NCBI GenBank assembly: GCA_037200445.1
Contig: JBBCGH010000001.1
Coordinates: 372,001 to 436,000 of the forward strand
From: Alphaproteobacteria bacterium
GTDB lineage: Bacteria > Pseudomonadota > Alphaproteobacteria > Rhizobiales > Xanthobacteraceae
DNA length: 64,000 nt
Direction of reading: 5' to 3'
Below the pieces are notes generated by a model. That model was not told where the DNA came from. It was given only the letters and a program-made list of their open reading frames with translations, and did no database searches. Position 1 is the first letter of the stretch, and each line of letters begins with the position of its first letter. Positions 47,965-56,295 of the stretch are shown one piece after another. Position numbers and translations under genes: made by a program.

Positions 47965-48753
47965 TTACTCGTCGCGGCTGCCCATGAGCTGCAGCAGCAT
48001 GGTGAACAGGTTGAGGAAGTCGAGATAGAGCGACAGCGCGCCCATGATGGCGGAGCGCTCCATGACGTCGCCGTCCATCGCGCCGTAGATGTACTCGTTC
48101 TTCAGGCGCTGCGTGTCGTAGGCGGTGAGCCCCGCGAACACCAGCACGCCGACGACCGAGATGATCCACTGCATCATCGAGCTGGCGAGGAAGATGTTCA
48201 CCAGCGACGCAATGATGATGCCGAACAGGCCCATGATCAGGAACGAGCCCATGCCGGTGAGATCGCGATTGGTGGTGTAGCCCCACAGCGAGAGCGCGCC
48301 GAACGAAGCGGCGGTGATGAAGAACACGCGCACGATCGAAGTGTGGGTGTAGATCAGGAAGATCGAGCCGAGCGAGACGCCGACCAGTGCGGCGTAGATC
48401 CAGAAGGTCAGCTGCGCGGTGGCGGGCCGCATGGTCTGGATGCGGAAAGACAGAAAGAAGACGAGCGCCAGCGGCGCCAGGATCACGACCCATTTCACCG
48501 GGCTCACGAACAGCGTGTAGCCCACCTGGGTCAGCATGATGTTGCGCACCTTCACGACCGCAAGCGACGGATCGGTGGTGACCGACAGCATGTAGATGCC
48601 GAGTGCGGCGAGGCCCGTAATGGCGAGGCCCAGCACCATGTAGTTGTAAACGCGCAGCATGTAGGCCCGCAGGCCCTCATCAACGACAGCCGCTTCGGCG
48701 CGCGTCAGCGGCCGGCCAAATGCGGCAGCGGCATTGCGATCAAAGTCCGACAT
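47965..48753 (-). CDS. Bax inhibitor-1/YccA family membrane protein, copy 2
   Basis: This 262-residue paralogue of the previous gene shares the MSDFDRN start, VYNYMVLGLAITGLAAL, GSFLIMGLFGIIIASLVN and LYLDFLNLFTMLLQLMG. It is about 26 residues longer, with an insertion after the first membrane helix (SVTTDPSLAVVKV). The two genes are tandem and in the same orientation, and each ends in a strong terminator, so they are probably transcribed separately. Confidence 0.92.
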   Translation of the reverse strand: MSDFDRNAAAAFGRPLTRAEAAVVDEGLRAYMLRVYNYMVLGLAITGLAALGIYMLSVTTDPSLAVVKVRNIMLTQVGYTLFVSPVKWVVILAPLALVFFLSFRIQTMRPATAQLTFWIYAALVGVSLGSIFLIYTHTSIVRVFFITAASFGALSLWGYTTNRDLTGMGSFLIMGLFGIIIASLVNIFLASSMMQWIISVVGVLVFAGLTAYDTQRLKNEYIYGAMDGDVMERSAIMGALSLYLDFLNLFTMLLQLMGSRDE

Positions 48754-48922
48754 GGTCGAAACCTCGTGTGTTCGCCCCTTGCTAGAAGCCGGCAAAATGT
48801 CTGCGTCCAGCGGGCTCAATATGGACAAAAACCCAAGGCCGACAAGGTGCCTAACCGACGCAGGCCCATGCGTCTAAGTCGCGCGACGGATTGTCGCGAG
48901 ACGACGGTTCCGCGGCTTTTTC

Positions 48923-51508
48923 CTAAAGATGGCGCAGCACCGGTGCAGGCTTCTGGCTCAAGGCCGAAAAGGTCCCGATCAAGCCGAAGCCGATGGTGAG
49001 CGCCGTTGCGCCAAGTGTGGCGGTCAACGCCGGCCACGGGAGCCACGTGAATGAGAGGTTCATCACCTCGGTCGTCACCAGGAAAGCCGCGAGCGAGCCG
49101 GCCGCGACCCCGACGATCGCGGTGGCAAGCCCGATCAGGAGATATTCGAGCGCATACGCGGCGAGCAGCCGGGCGCGGGTCGCGCCGAGCATCTTCAGCA
49201 CCACGGCGTCATAGACGCGATGCCGGTGGCCGGTCGCGAGCGCGCCTGCCAGCACCAGCACGGCCGCGATCAGCGTGATCGCGCTTGCGCCCCGGATCGC
49301 GAGTGTGAGGTCGAACACGACCTTCGCGACGGCTTCGAGCGCTTCGCGCACGCGCACCGCGGTGACGGCGGGAAATTCGGATGCGGCGGCCTTGAGCAAG
49401 GCGATCTCTCCCCCGACGTTCGAGCCGTTCGGATAGGTGAAGGTCGCGATGTGGGTATGCGGCGCGCCGCGGAACGCGCCGGGCGAATAGACCAGCACGA
49501 AATTGATGCCGAGCGACTGCCAGTCGACCGCGCGGGTATTGGCGAGCGTCGCGGTGATGTTGCGGCCGAGCACGTTGACGACGACCGGATCGCCGATCTT
49601 TAAGCCCAGCCCCTCGGCAATCTTGTTCTCGAACGAGACCAGCGGCGGGCCCTGATAGTCCGGTCCCCACCACTTGCCTTCGACGACACGCGAGCCCGCC
49701 GGCACATCACCCGAATAGGTGATGCCGCGGTCGCTTTGGAGCACCCAGGCGGCGTTCGGCGGTGCTTTGAGGTCTTCGGCACGAATGCCGTTCGCGCTGA
49801 CGATGCGTCCGCGCAGCATCGGCACGCGCTCGTAGCGGGCGTCCGGTGCCTGGCGTCTGGCGAAGGAATCGAAGCGCGCCACGTCGGCATCCTGGATGTC
49901 GATGAAGAACACCGAGGGCGCCTTGTCGGGCAGCGTTGCGACGAACTGCTGGCGCAGGTTGCCGTCGATCTGCAACAGCGTGACGAGCAGCGCGAGGCCG
50001 AGCCCGAGCGAGAGCACGACGCTGGGCGTCAGTGCGCCGGGGCGGTGAATATTTGCCAGCACAAGCCGCAACAACGCATAGCGCGGCCGCGGCGCAGTCC
50101 GGGCGAGCCACATGATCAGCATGGCAACAAGGCGCAGCGTCAGGAAAACGCAGGCCGCCGCCGCGACGAAGATCGCGGCGATCTTGCGGTCATAGGCGAG
50201 CCCGACGGCGAGGACAGCCAGGGCAGCGATCACTACGCCGGTGAGTGCGACATAGCGCTTGCGCGGGATTCGGCGCTCCGGCGCCACCATGTCGCGATAG
50301 AGCGCCGAGACCGGGACGTCATGCGCGCGCCCGAGCGGCCAGAGTGCGAAGGCGAGCGCGGTGAGAAAACCGTAGAGCACCGCGAATGAAAGTTCGCCCG
50401 CGTGCAGCGCCGGCACGATAGGGAGCGGCAGGATGCTGCCGAAGGCCGCTGAGATCGCGAACGGCAGGATCGCGCCGATGATGAGGCCGATTCCCGTGCC
50501 GGCCGCAGCGAGCAGCATCACCTCGGTGAGGTAGATTGCAAAGACGCGGCCGCCAGTCGCGCCCAGCGATTTGAGCGTTGCGATCGTGTTGCGGCGGCGG
50601 TCGAGATAGTGCTTCACGGCGTTGGCGACGCCGACGCCTCCGACCAGCAGCGCGGTGAGGCCGACCAACGTGAGATACTGGGTGAACCGCTCGATGTTGC
50701 GCCCGAGCGCCGGCGACGCATTGGCGCGCGTGCGCACCTCCCAGCCGGCGTCGGGTAGTTGCTTCCCGGATGCCGCAACGACGGCACCTGCGGCGCGGTC
50801 GTTCGCATCGGCGGCGGGAAGACGCAGCCGGTAGTGCCAGCGTACGAGGCTGCCCGGCTGGATGAGGCCGGTTGCGCGCAGCGCCGCCTCGCTGATGAGA
50901 AGGCGCGGCCCAAATCCGATGCCGCCGGCGAGCTTGTCGGGCTCGCCTTTGAGAATCGCGCGAAGCTCGATCGTGGCCGCTCCGATGGTCACCCGCGCGC
51001 CGCGTTCGAGATTGAGCCGCGCGAGCAACGCCGGATCGACGGCGGCACCGAAAACGCCGTCGCGCTCCGCCAATGCGTCGGCCAGAGGGCTCGCGGGCTC
51101 CAGCGTCACCTCGCCATAGAGCGGATAGGCGCGGTCGACCGCCTTGATCTCGACCAGCGCGGTCTGCCCGTCCGGGGCGCGGGCCATGGCACGCATGGTG
51201 GCGGCGGCCGACGCACGGCCATTCTCATCCAGGAATTTCCGCTCGGCCGGACTTGCCTCGCGCGCCATCAGCGAAAAGGACACATCCCCGCCGAGAATGA
51301 CGCGGCCCTCGCGCGCGAGGCCGTCTCCGAGACTGCGCGCGAACGAGCCGACGCCCGCGATGGCGGCGACACCGAGCGCGATGCATGAAATGAACACCGC
51401 AAAGCCGCGCAGGCCGCCGCGCATCTCGCGCAGCGCGAAGCGCCAGGTGAGCGCGCGGGGAGCGCCGTTCGCCGTGGGCGCGCTGACGTTGTCGCTGAGC
51501 GCGCTCAT
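48923..51508 (-). CDS. ABC transporter permease, YbbP/FtsX-like
   Basis: This 861-residue protein starts at ATG 51508 (MSALSDNVSA). It has a first membrane helix (FAVFISCIALGVAAIAGVGS), a large periplasmic domain, and FtsX/MacB-type permease blocks around LTALLVGGVGVANAVKHYL and near the C-terminus (ITLIAAVLVLAGALATGHRHR). YbbP-like proteins pair with YbbA ATPases and are thought to export or extract lipophilic molecules. The start overlaps the stop of the ATPase gene by 4 nt, so the pair is one operon. Confidence 0.9.
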   Translation of the reverse strand: MSALSDNVSAPTANGAPRALTWRFALREMRGGLRGFAVFISCIALGVAAIAGVGSFARSLGDGLAREGRVILGGDVSFSLMAREASPAERKFLDENGRASAAATMRAMARAPDGQTALVEIKAVDRAYPLYGEVTLEPASPLADALAERDGVFGAAVDPALLARLNLERGARVTIGAATIELRAILKGEPDKLAGGIGFGPRLLISEAALRATGLIQPGSLVRWHYRLRLPAADANDRAAGAVVAASGKQLPDAGWEVRTRANASPALGRNIERFTQYLTLVGLTALLVGGVGVANAVKHYLDRRRNTIATLKSLGATGGRVFAIYLTEVMLLAAAGTGIGLIIGAILPFAISAAFGSILPLPIVPALHAGELSFAVLYGFLTALAFALWPLGRAHDVPVSALYRDMVAPERRIPRKRYVALTGVVIAALAVLAVGLAYDRKIAAIFVAAAACVFLTLRLVAMLIMWLARTAPRPRYALLRLVLANIHRPGALTPSVVLSLGLGLALLVTLLQIDGNLRQQFVATLPDKAPSVFFIDIQDADVARFDSFARRQAPDARYERVPMLRGRIVSANGIRAEDLKAPPNAAWVLQSDRGITYSGDVPAGSRVVEGKWWGPDYQGPPLVSFENKIAEGLGLKIGDPVVVNVLGRNITATLANTRAVDWQSLGINFVLVYSPGAFRGAPHTHIATFTYPNGSNVGGEIALLKAAASEFPAVTAVRVREALEAVAKVVFDLTLAIRGASAITLIAAVLVLAGALATGHRHRVYDAVVLKMLGATRARLLAAYALEYLLIGLATAIVGVAAGSLAAFLVTTEVMNLSFTWLPWPALTATLGATALTIGFGLIGTFSALSQKPAPVLRHL

Positions 51509-52185
51509 TCGATCCGACCCGAGCGCAGCCGCACCACGCGGTCGCACCGCTGCGCCAGTGCCGTGTCGTGCGTGACCAGCACCAGCGTGGTGTTGCGGGT
51601 CTCATGGCCGGCGAAGAGAAGCTCGATGATCTCGCGTCCGGTCGCTTCGTCGAGATTGCCGGTCGGCTCGTCCGCGACCAGGATCGCTGGATGCGGCGCG
51701 AGTGCACGCGCCAGCGCGACACGCTGCTGCTCGCCGCCGGAGAGCTCCGCCGGGTAGTGGTTCATGCGCTCGCGCAAGCCGACGGAAGCAAGCTCGGCGG
51801 CGGCCTTGCCGAAAGCATCCGCCTTGCCGGCGAGTTCGAGCGGCACCGCGACATTCTCGAGCGCCGTCATGGTCGGGATGAGGTGGAAGGACTGGAAAAC
51901 GATTCCGACATTTTTTCCGCGGAAGCGGGCGAGCGCGTCTTCGTCGAGCGAGCCCAGATCCTGGCCGGCGACCTGCACGGTGCCCGTGTCGGGCCGCTCC
52001 AGCCCTGCCGCCACCATCAGCAGCGTCGATTTGCCCGAGCCGGACGGCCCGACGAGGCCGACCGCCTCGCCAGCCCCTATATGCAGATCGATGTCCTTGA
52101 GGATATGCACGCGGGCGCCGCCGCGGCCGAGCGACAGGTTGACGCCGGAGAGCCGGATCGCCGGCGCAATCGAGGTCTGATTCAT
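51505..52185 (-). CDS. ABC transporter ATP-binding protein, YbbA/LolD-like
   Basis: This 226-residue ATPase has Walker A VGPSGSGKSTLL, the FQSFHLIPTMTALENV block typical of the MacB/LolD group, signature LSGGEQQRVALAR and Walker B ILVADEPTGNLD. It starts at ATG 52185 (MNQTSIAPAIRL). It works with the permease downstream. The divergent gene encodes a TesA-like esterase, the same association as ybbA-tesA in Escherichia coli. Confidence 0.93.
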   Translation of the reverse strand: MNQTSIAPAIRLSGVNLSLGRGGARVHILKDIDLHIGAGEAVGLVGPSGSGKSTLLMVAAGLERPDTGTVQVAGQDLGSLDEDALARFRGKNVGIVFQSFHLIPTMTALENVAVPLELAGKADAFGKAAAELASVGLRERMNHYPAELSGGEQQRVALARALAPHPAILVADEPTGNLDEATGREIIELLFAGHETRNTTLVLVTHDTALAQRCDRVVRLRSGRIE

Positions 52186-52894
52186 GCGGCTTGTCTTGCA
52201 CCTGCGAACGCGTCCCGGCCGGTCATATGGGATGCTGGCAGGTCTGGTCCAGTCATGGCGGCACGTCGTCACGGCTCTTGCGCTCGCCATCATGTCGACC
52301 ATGCCGGCCACCGCCGCGGAGCGCCCGGTCCGCATCGTGGTGCTCGGCGACTCGTTGAGTGCGGGATTCGGGCTCCCCGCGCAGGATGCATTGCCGGCCA
52401 AGCTCGAACGCGCGCTTAAAGCGAAAGGCCTGGCGGTGGAGATCGCGAACGCCGGTGTGTCGGGCGATACGCCCGCCGGCGGGCTCGCACGCCTCGACTG
52501 GTCGGTGCCCGACGGGACCGACGCCGTGATCCTCGAGCTCGGCGCCAACGACGCGCTGCGCGGGGGCGACCCGAAGGCGACGCGCGCCGCGCTGGAGGCG
52601 ATCATTACGAAGCTGAAAGAGCGCAAGATCGCGGTACTGCTCGCCGGAATGTATGCGCCGCGCAACCTCGGCCCCGATTACGTTGCGGCGTTCGATGCCA
52701 TCTACCCGGACCTCGCCGCCGAGCATGGCCTCATTCTCTATCCGTTCATTGCCGACGGCGTTGCGGGCGATCCCGCGCTCAACCAGGGCGACGGTATCCA
52801 CCCGACCGCCGCCGGGGTGGACATCATCGTCGCCCGGATGCTGCCCAAGGCGGAGGAACTCGTCGCCCGGGTGCGGGCCGCGCGCGGCTCCTAG
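52184..52894 (+). CDS. SGNH/GDSL hydrolase, TesA-like arylesterase, periplasmic
   Basis: This esterase or lysophospholipase has the SGNH block I VLGDSLSAGFG (catalytic Ser), block III GANDALRGGD (Asn) and the DGIHPTAAG Asp/His pair. The signal peptide ends at ATA near residue 45 if ATG 52184 is used. GAGG stands 8 nt before this start, but the ATG overlaps the start codon of the divergent ATPase gene in the tetranucleotide CATG. ATG 52232 is an alternative that shortens the unusually long N-terminal region. It probably acts on thioesters or lipids in the periplasm. Confidence 0.9.
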   Translation: MRLVLHLRTRPGRSYGMLAGLVQSWRHVVTALALAIMSTMPATAAERPVRIVVLGDSLSAGFGLPAQDALPAKLERALKAKGLAVEIANAGVSGDTPAGGLARLDWSVPDGTDAVILELGANDALRGGDPKATRAALEAIITKLKERKIAVLLAGMYAPRNLGPDYVAAFDAIYPDLAAEHGLILYPFIADGVAGDPALNQGDGIHPTAAGVDIIVARMLPKAEELVARVRAARGS

Positions 52895-53003
52895 GCCAAA
52901 CATCGTCATATCCCTGTGTTGATCAGGCGGCCCAAATCCGGTCATGATTCGGCTGAGATTCGGGGTGGCCGGCCCGAACCGATGGCGACGAGGGAGGAGT
53001 CCG

Positions 53004-53540
53004 ATGCAGCGCCTGTTCGTCGGTCTGGAAATTCCCCGCGAAGTCGGCCAGACGCTGGCCCTGCTGCGCGGCGGGCTACCCGGCGCTCGCTGGATCGACC
53101 CGGAGAATTACCACATCACGCTGCGGTTCATCGGCGATATCGACGACCGCTTGGCGCATGACATCGCGCAGCTGCTCGACGGCGTGAAGCGGCGCAGCTT
53201 CGATGTGCGCTTCGGCGCCCTGACGTCGTTCGGCGGGCGCAAACCGCGCGCGATCGTGGTGGGTGTCGAGCCGATCCAGCCGCTCGTTGAACTGCAGGCC
53301 GAGCTCGAACGGCTGATGCAGCGCCTCGGGCTGGAACCCGAAGGCCGCAAGTTCACGCCGCACGTGACGCTCGCGCGCTTGCGCGACGCCTCGAGCCGCG
53401 ACGTCGCCGAATATCTTTCCTCGCGCGGGCCGCTGTTCGGATCGTCGTTCCGGGTCTCGCGCTTCGTGCTGTTCTCGGCGCGCGCCTCGGTCGGCGGTGG
53501 GCCGTATGTGGTCGAGGCGGATTACCCGCTGGCGGCGTAG
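53004..53540 (+). CDS. thpR: RNA 2',3'-cyclic phosphodiesterase ThpR
   Basis: This 178-residue protein of the 2H phosphoesterase superfamily has both HxTx motifs: NYHITLRFIG near residue 35 and PHVTLARL near residue 120. It opens 2',3'-cyclic phosphates of RNA. ATG 53004 (MQRLFVGLEIP) is preferred over the longer frame from 52944, because GGGAGGAG lies just upstream and homology begins at MQRLFV. The stop codon forms the first bases of a family C repeat. Confidence 0.93.
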   Translation: MQRLFVGLEIPREVGQTLALLRGGLPGARWIDPENYHITLRFIGDIDDRLAHDIAQLLDGVKRRSFDVRFGALTSFGGRKPRAIVVGVEPIQPLVELQAELERLMQRLGLEPEGRKFTPHVTLARLRDASSRDVAEYLSSRGPLFGSSFRVSRFVLFSARASVGGGPYVVEADYPLAA

Positions 53541-53588
53541 GGCATGACCCCGAAAAGTGGATGCCGGTTTTCGGATAAGGTCATGCCC
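53540..53588. repeat. Dispersed palindromic repeat, family C, copy 3
   Basis: GGGCATGACC and GGTCATGCCC are perfect 10-bp ends. The inside reads CCGAAAAGTGG and CCGGTTTTCGG. The 49-bp element starts at the last base of the thpR stop codon. Confidence 0.85.
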
Positions 53589-53644
53589 CGGTAAGAGCCT
53601 TGCTGTCGCCGCGATCGGCCACCACATAGGCGCCGGAGGACACC

Positions 53645-54019
53645 ATGGCCGCGCAGACCACCTGGACCGAAGCCGATTTCGCCGTGCCGAACGCCGAGCG
53701 CGTCGCGCGCGACGAGGAGACCGTGCGCCGCGGGTTCTGGCGCAAGGTGAAGCGCTTCGCGGCGCGGCTGCCGTTCGCGGAAGATCTGCTCGCCGCCTAT
53801 TACTGTGCGCACGATCGCGACACGCCGTTTCAGGTGAAGGCTGCGCTCTTCGGTGCGCTCGCCTATTTCGTGCTGCCGTTCGACGTGATCCCCGACATGC
53901 TGCCGATATTCGGCTTTGCGGACGACGCGGCCGTGCTGGCGACCGCGCTGCGTCTGGTCGCGAGCCACATGCGGCCCGAGCACCGCGACGCGGCGCGCCG
54001 CGCGATGGCGGGGCTCTGA
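53645..54019 (+). CDS. YkvA family (DUF1232) membrane-associated protein
   Basis: This 124-residue protein has the DUF1232 core VKAALFGALAYFVLPFDVIPDMLPIFGFADDAAVLATAL, seen in parts as FDVIPDMLP and FADDAAV. A central hydrophobic helix hairpin is flanked by charged ends. Function is unknown. A GGAGG ribosome binding site precedes the ATG. It is the last backbone-type gene before the accessory islet. Confidence 0.88.
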   Translation: MAAQTTWTEADFAVPNAERVARDEETVRRGFWRKVKRFAARLPFAEDLLAAYYCAHDRDTPFQVKAALFGALAYFVLPFDVIPDMLPIFGFADDAAVLATALRLVASHMRPEHRDAARRAMAGL

Positions 54020-54045
54020 AGGGAACTGCGGACAGGCAGAGTGGA

Positions 54046-54078
54046 TTGATTATTCCTAGGAATAGTCTATATTCCTAG
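54046..54078 (+). promoter_or_regulatory. Promoter and palindromic operator of the HTH gene
   Basis: TTGATT (54046-54051) and TATATT (54068-54073) are spaced by 16 nt. The spacer carries a perfect 14-bp palindrome, TATTCCTAGGAATA (54051-54064), and the half-site ATTCCTAG recurs at 54071-54078, touching the ATG at 54081. The layout suggests autorepression and a leaderless transcript. Confidence 0.5.
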
Positions 54079-54080
54079 CC

Positions 54081-54860
54081 ATGCGCCGAGCCATCTTTGC
54101 ACCATCCCTGTACTCTCCGTTCCGCGAGGTGATGCGCCGCCGCCCGGCGTCGCCAGACAAGAGCGCGCCGACCGTGCCGGTCGCGCCGCCAACTGTGCCG
54201 CCGATGCCGCCGACCGTGCCGTTGGCGCCGATCCCGCTGATCGGATTCGGCGAGCCGATGACGCTGCCGCACGGTGGCAAGGGCCGGCCGCACGCCGACC
54301 GCACCGTCGAGGAGGTGCGCAAGCTGATCGAGGAGACCACGCTCACCTATCATCAGATCGCGGCGCAGACCGGCACGTCGCCCGCGAGCGTCAGCCGCTG
54401 GATGCAGGCCGGCGGATGGAAGCGGCCGCTGTTCGCGCCGCGCTCCATGCTCACCGTGCCGACCCCGCGCGCGACCGCCTACAACAAGCACCGCAGGCTC
54501 TCCGCGCGTCTCGCCGCGCTCGCTGATCGCTATGTGCGCGAGCTGGAAGAGACGCCCACCGTCGATCTCGACAAGCTCGCCGAGGCGCTGGCGCTGGCGC
54601 AGATGGCGAAGCTTGCCGCGATGCGCCGCACCCCGCGCCGGGCGGACGCCGCGATGTGGGGCGAGCTGATGCGCCCGGTCATCGAGCTATGCACCGTCGG
54701 CGTCGACCTCTCCCGAGCGCCGCGCGCCGCCCTCGACGATTTCCTGGAGAACCGCGCGGAGCCGCGCAAGGAGGACCTGCCGCCGCGCTCACGCGGCCGG
54801 GGCAACAAGCGGTACTACACGATCGAGCAGCGGCATCGGCGGATGTTGGAGCGGGAGTGA
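54081..54860 (+). CDS. Helix-turn-helix protein of unknown function with proline-rich linker
   Basis: This 259-residue protein has a proline/valine-rich stretch at about residues 29-53 (repeats of PTVP and APP). A homeodomain-like helix-turn-helix follows at about residues 73-115 (TYHQIAAQTGTSPASVSRWM). The rest is a helical, arginine-rich C-terminal region (LSARLAALADRYVRELEETP). The HTH resembles those of recombinases and small terminase subunits, but no catalytic domain is present. No ribosome binding site precedes ATG 54081; ATG 54132 is an alternative. The palindrome over its promoter suggests autoregulation. I do not recognise a named family. Confidence 0.7.
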   Translation: MRRAIFAPSLYSPFREVMRRRPASPDKSAPTVPVAPPTVPPMPPTVPLAPIPLIGFGEPMTLPHGGKGRPHADRTVEEVRKLIEETTLTYHQIAAQTGTSPASVSRWMQAGGWKRPLFAPRSMLTVPTPRATAYNKHRRLSARLAALADRYVRELEETPTVDLDKLAEALALAQMAKLAAMRRTPRRADAAMWGELMRPVIELCTVGVDLSRAPRAALDDFLENRAEPRKEDLPPRSRGRGNKRYYTIEQRHRRMLERE

Positions 54861-54880
54861 GGGGCCGTTGTTCCTGACAG

Positions 54881-54908
54881 CCTATTGCTATACACGTATA
54901 GCAATAGG
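54881..54908 (+). promoter_or_regulatory. Operator of the RelB/RelE locus
   Basis: CCTATTGCTATA and TATAGCAATAGG form a perfect 12-bp inverted repeat around CACG. It overlaps a TATACA-like -10 element and ends 11 nt before the antitoxin ATG, with AGGAG as ribosome binding site at 54906-54910. The antitoxin is the likely ligand. Confidence 0.7.
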
Positions 54909-54919
54909 AGATCAGAAAG

Positions 54920-55138
54920 ATGCTCGCCCTTCGTTTGCCGCCCGAGATCGAGGAACGGCTTGATGCGCTTGCCAAAAAGACCGGCCGCACCAAGAGCTTC
55001 TACGCGCGCGAGGCGATTGTCCGCCAGATCGAGGACATCGAGGACTATTATCTGGCGCGGCGGAGGCTTGAACGCGGTGGCTCGCGCGTGACGCTCGAGA
55101 GCCTGGAGCGCGACCTCAAGCGACGCACGAAGCGCTGA
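54920..55138 (+). CDS. Ribbon-helix-helix antitoxin (RelB-like)
   Basis: This 72-residue protein begins MLALRLPPEIEERLDALAKK, the beta-strand and first helix of a ribbon-helix-helix repressor, followed by GRTKSFYAREAIVRQIEDIEDYYLA. Such antitoxins bind DNA as dimers and neutralise RelE/ParE toxins with their C-terminus. It is preceded by a perfect inverted repeat operator and its stop shares one base with the toxin ATG (TGATG). Confidence 0.92.
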   Translation: MLALRLPPEIEERLDALAKKTGRTKSFYAREAIVRQIEDIEDYYLARRRLERGGSRVTLESLERDLKRRTKR

Positions 55139-55413
55139 TGGCCACGGCGGGCTGGCGGGTCGAGTTTGATCGCGCCGCCGCTCGCGACTTGCGCAAGCTC
55201 GGCGCTGAAGCCGAGCAGCGCGTGTTGAAATATCTGCGTGAGCGCATTGCCGGAGCGCAGGACCCGCGCCGTCTCGGCCACGCGCTGACCGGCGACCGCA
55301 AGGGGCTGTGGCGCTATCGCGTCGGCGATTACCGCATCGTCGCCTCAATCGAAGATGACCGGTTCGTGGTGCTGGTGGTCACCGTCGGTCATCGGCGCGA
55401 GGTGTATCGGTGA
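55138..55413 (+). CDS. RelE-family toxin
   Basis: This 91-residue protein has the RelE fold: WRVEFDRAAARDLRKLG at the start, then GDRKGLWRYRVGDYRIVASI and a final strand VLVVTVGHRREVYR, with the conserved arginines and terminal tyrosine of ribosome-dependent mRNA interferases. It is translationally coupled to the antitoxin. It is not closely similar to the RelE-like toxin at 26086. Confidence 0.93.
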   Translation: MATAGWRVEFDRAAARDLRKLGAEAEQRVLKYLRERIAGAQDPRRLGHALTGDRKGLWRYRVGDYRIVASIEDDRFVVLVVTVGHRREVYR

Positions 55414-55521
55414 GGGCGCGACGAGAGAACGAGCGGTGCCTCACGCGCGCGCAACATCATGTGCGGATGCTGGAGAGTGAAGGGGCGGACGCGTTCCATC
55501 CGGCGGCCCTTGCTGTTGAAA

Positions 55522-55543
55522 GGCCCGGCCGCAAGACCGGGCC
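55522..55543 (-). terminator. Hairpin after the 59-residue ORF
   Basis: GGCCCGG and CCGGGCC form a 7-bp stem with an 8-nt loop. On the minus strand it is followed by TTTC, a weak terminator tail. It lies 9 nt past the stop of the small minus-strand ORF. Confidence 0.45.
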
Positions 55544-55551
55544 CAGCGGAG

Positions 55552-55731
55552 TTATCGCTCCGTTTCTTGTCGGCGTGCCATAGCCCATTCTGCGAATGTT
55601 CCACAGCCGAGAACAAATCGCCTTGCAGCCTCCTGCTCTTTCGGCGAACGCTGACGGTGTCCTTCGCGGACGATCAGGTGGAACACGTTGGGAATGCGAC
55701 GGTCTTCTGGACCGTCAGTTTGGTCAATCAT
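55552..55731 (-). CDS. Small ORF of unknown function (59 residues)
   Basis: The frame runs from ATG 55731 to TAA 55552. The protein starts MIDQTDGPEDRRIPNVFHLI and ends with AEWAMARRQETER; it is charged, soluble and without a signal or membrane segment. GGAG stands 9 nt before the ATG and a terminator-like hairpin follows the stop, which supports expression. It lies downstream of the VapBC45-like pair on the same strand, after a 150-nt gap. No family is recognised. Confidence 0.5.
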   Translation of the reverse strand: MIDQTDGPEDRRIPNVFHLIVREGHRQRSPKEQEAARRFVLGCGTFAEWAMARRQETER

Positions 55732-55881
55732 GATTGCAGTCTCCGGCGAGGAGATCAGTAGGTCCTTCGGCCGACCCCGAAATCAGTCCTTCGGAAGCCA
55801 CTATGGTGTCTACAACTCGCCTGTCTGGAGCATTAACACGGGCATTGCTCAACGGTCTAGGCACAGTGCTCGCCCGAAAAG

Positions 55882-56295
55882 TCAACGCGGGTACCACAGC
55901 TCGACTCGCCCTGTACTGCTCGCCACAACTTTGTCCGGCGTTGGCCGATATACCTTCGCAATGAATGGTGGACGATGGCTCGCAAGAAACCGCTCAACAA
56001 CCGTGACCGTTGCCACGAACGCATGCGCCAGCTCCACAAACGGCGCGTCGCCCACGATGACCAGCAATGCAACGCCGTGATGCATGACGGCGTCGCGTTC
56101 GTTCGGCTTGTAGCGGATGCGGCGATCGTGGGTGAGCGCAACCCAGCCACGCTTGCCAATCTCCGCCAACCAGACCTCGTCTTGCGTGTCGGGCGCGAAG
56201 TGGTCCGCGTGCCGCTCGACGGTCAACCCGCCTGCCTTGAGAATCTCACCGAATCGTTTGCCGAGGTCGCGGTCTGTGAAGTAGGTGCGGTTCAC
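55882..56295 (-). CDS. PIN-like toxin (DUF5615/VapC45-like)
   Basis: This 137-residue protein has acidic residues typical of PIN-fold nucleases in TYFTDRDLGKRFGEIL (start), DEVWLAEIGKRGWVALTHD (middle) and later positions. Length and partner match the Mycobacterium tuberculosis VapC45 type, where the toxin is about 138 residues. It is expected to cut RNA when not bound by its antitoxin. Its ATG overlaps the antitoxin stop by 4 nt. Confidence 0.8.
   Translation of the reverse strand: MNRTYFTDRDLGKRFGEILKAGGLTVERHADHFAPDTQDEVWLAEIGKRGWVALTHDRRIRYKPNERDAVMHHGVALLVIVGDAPFVELAHAFVATVTVVERFLASHRPPFIAKVYRPTPDKVVASSTGRVELWYPR

Noticed and set aside
55688-56080. Plus-strand open frame of 130 codons over the PIN-like toxin
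   Set aside because: It is antisense to the toxin gene, has no domain, and lacks a ribosome binding site.
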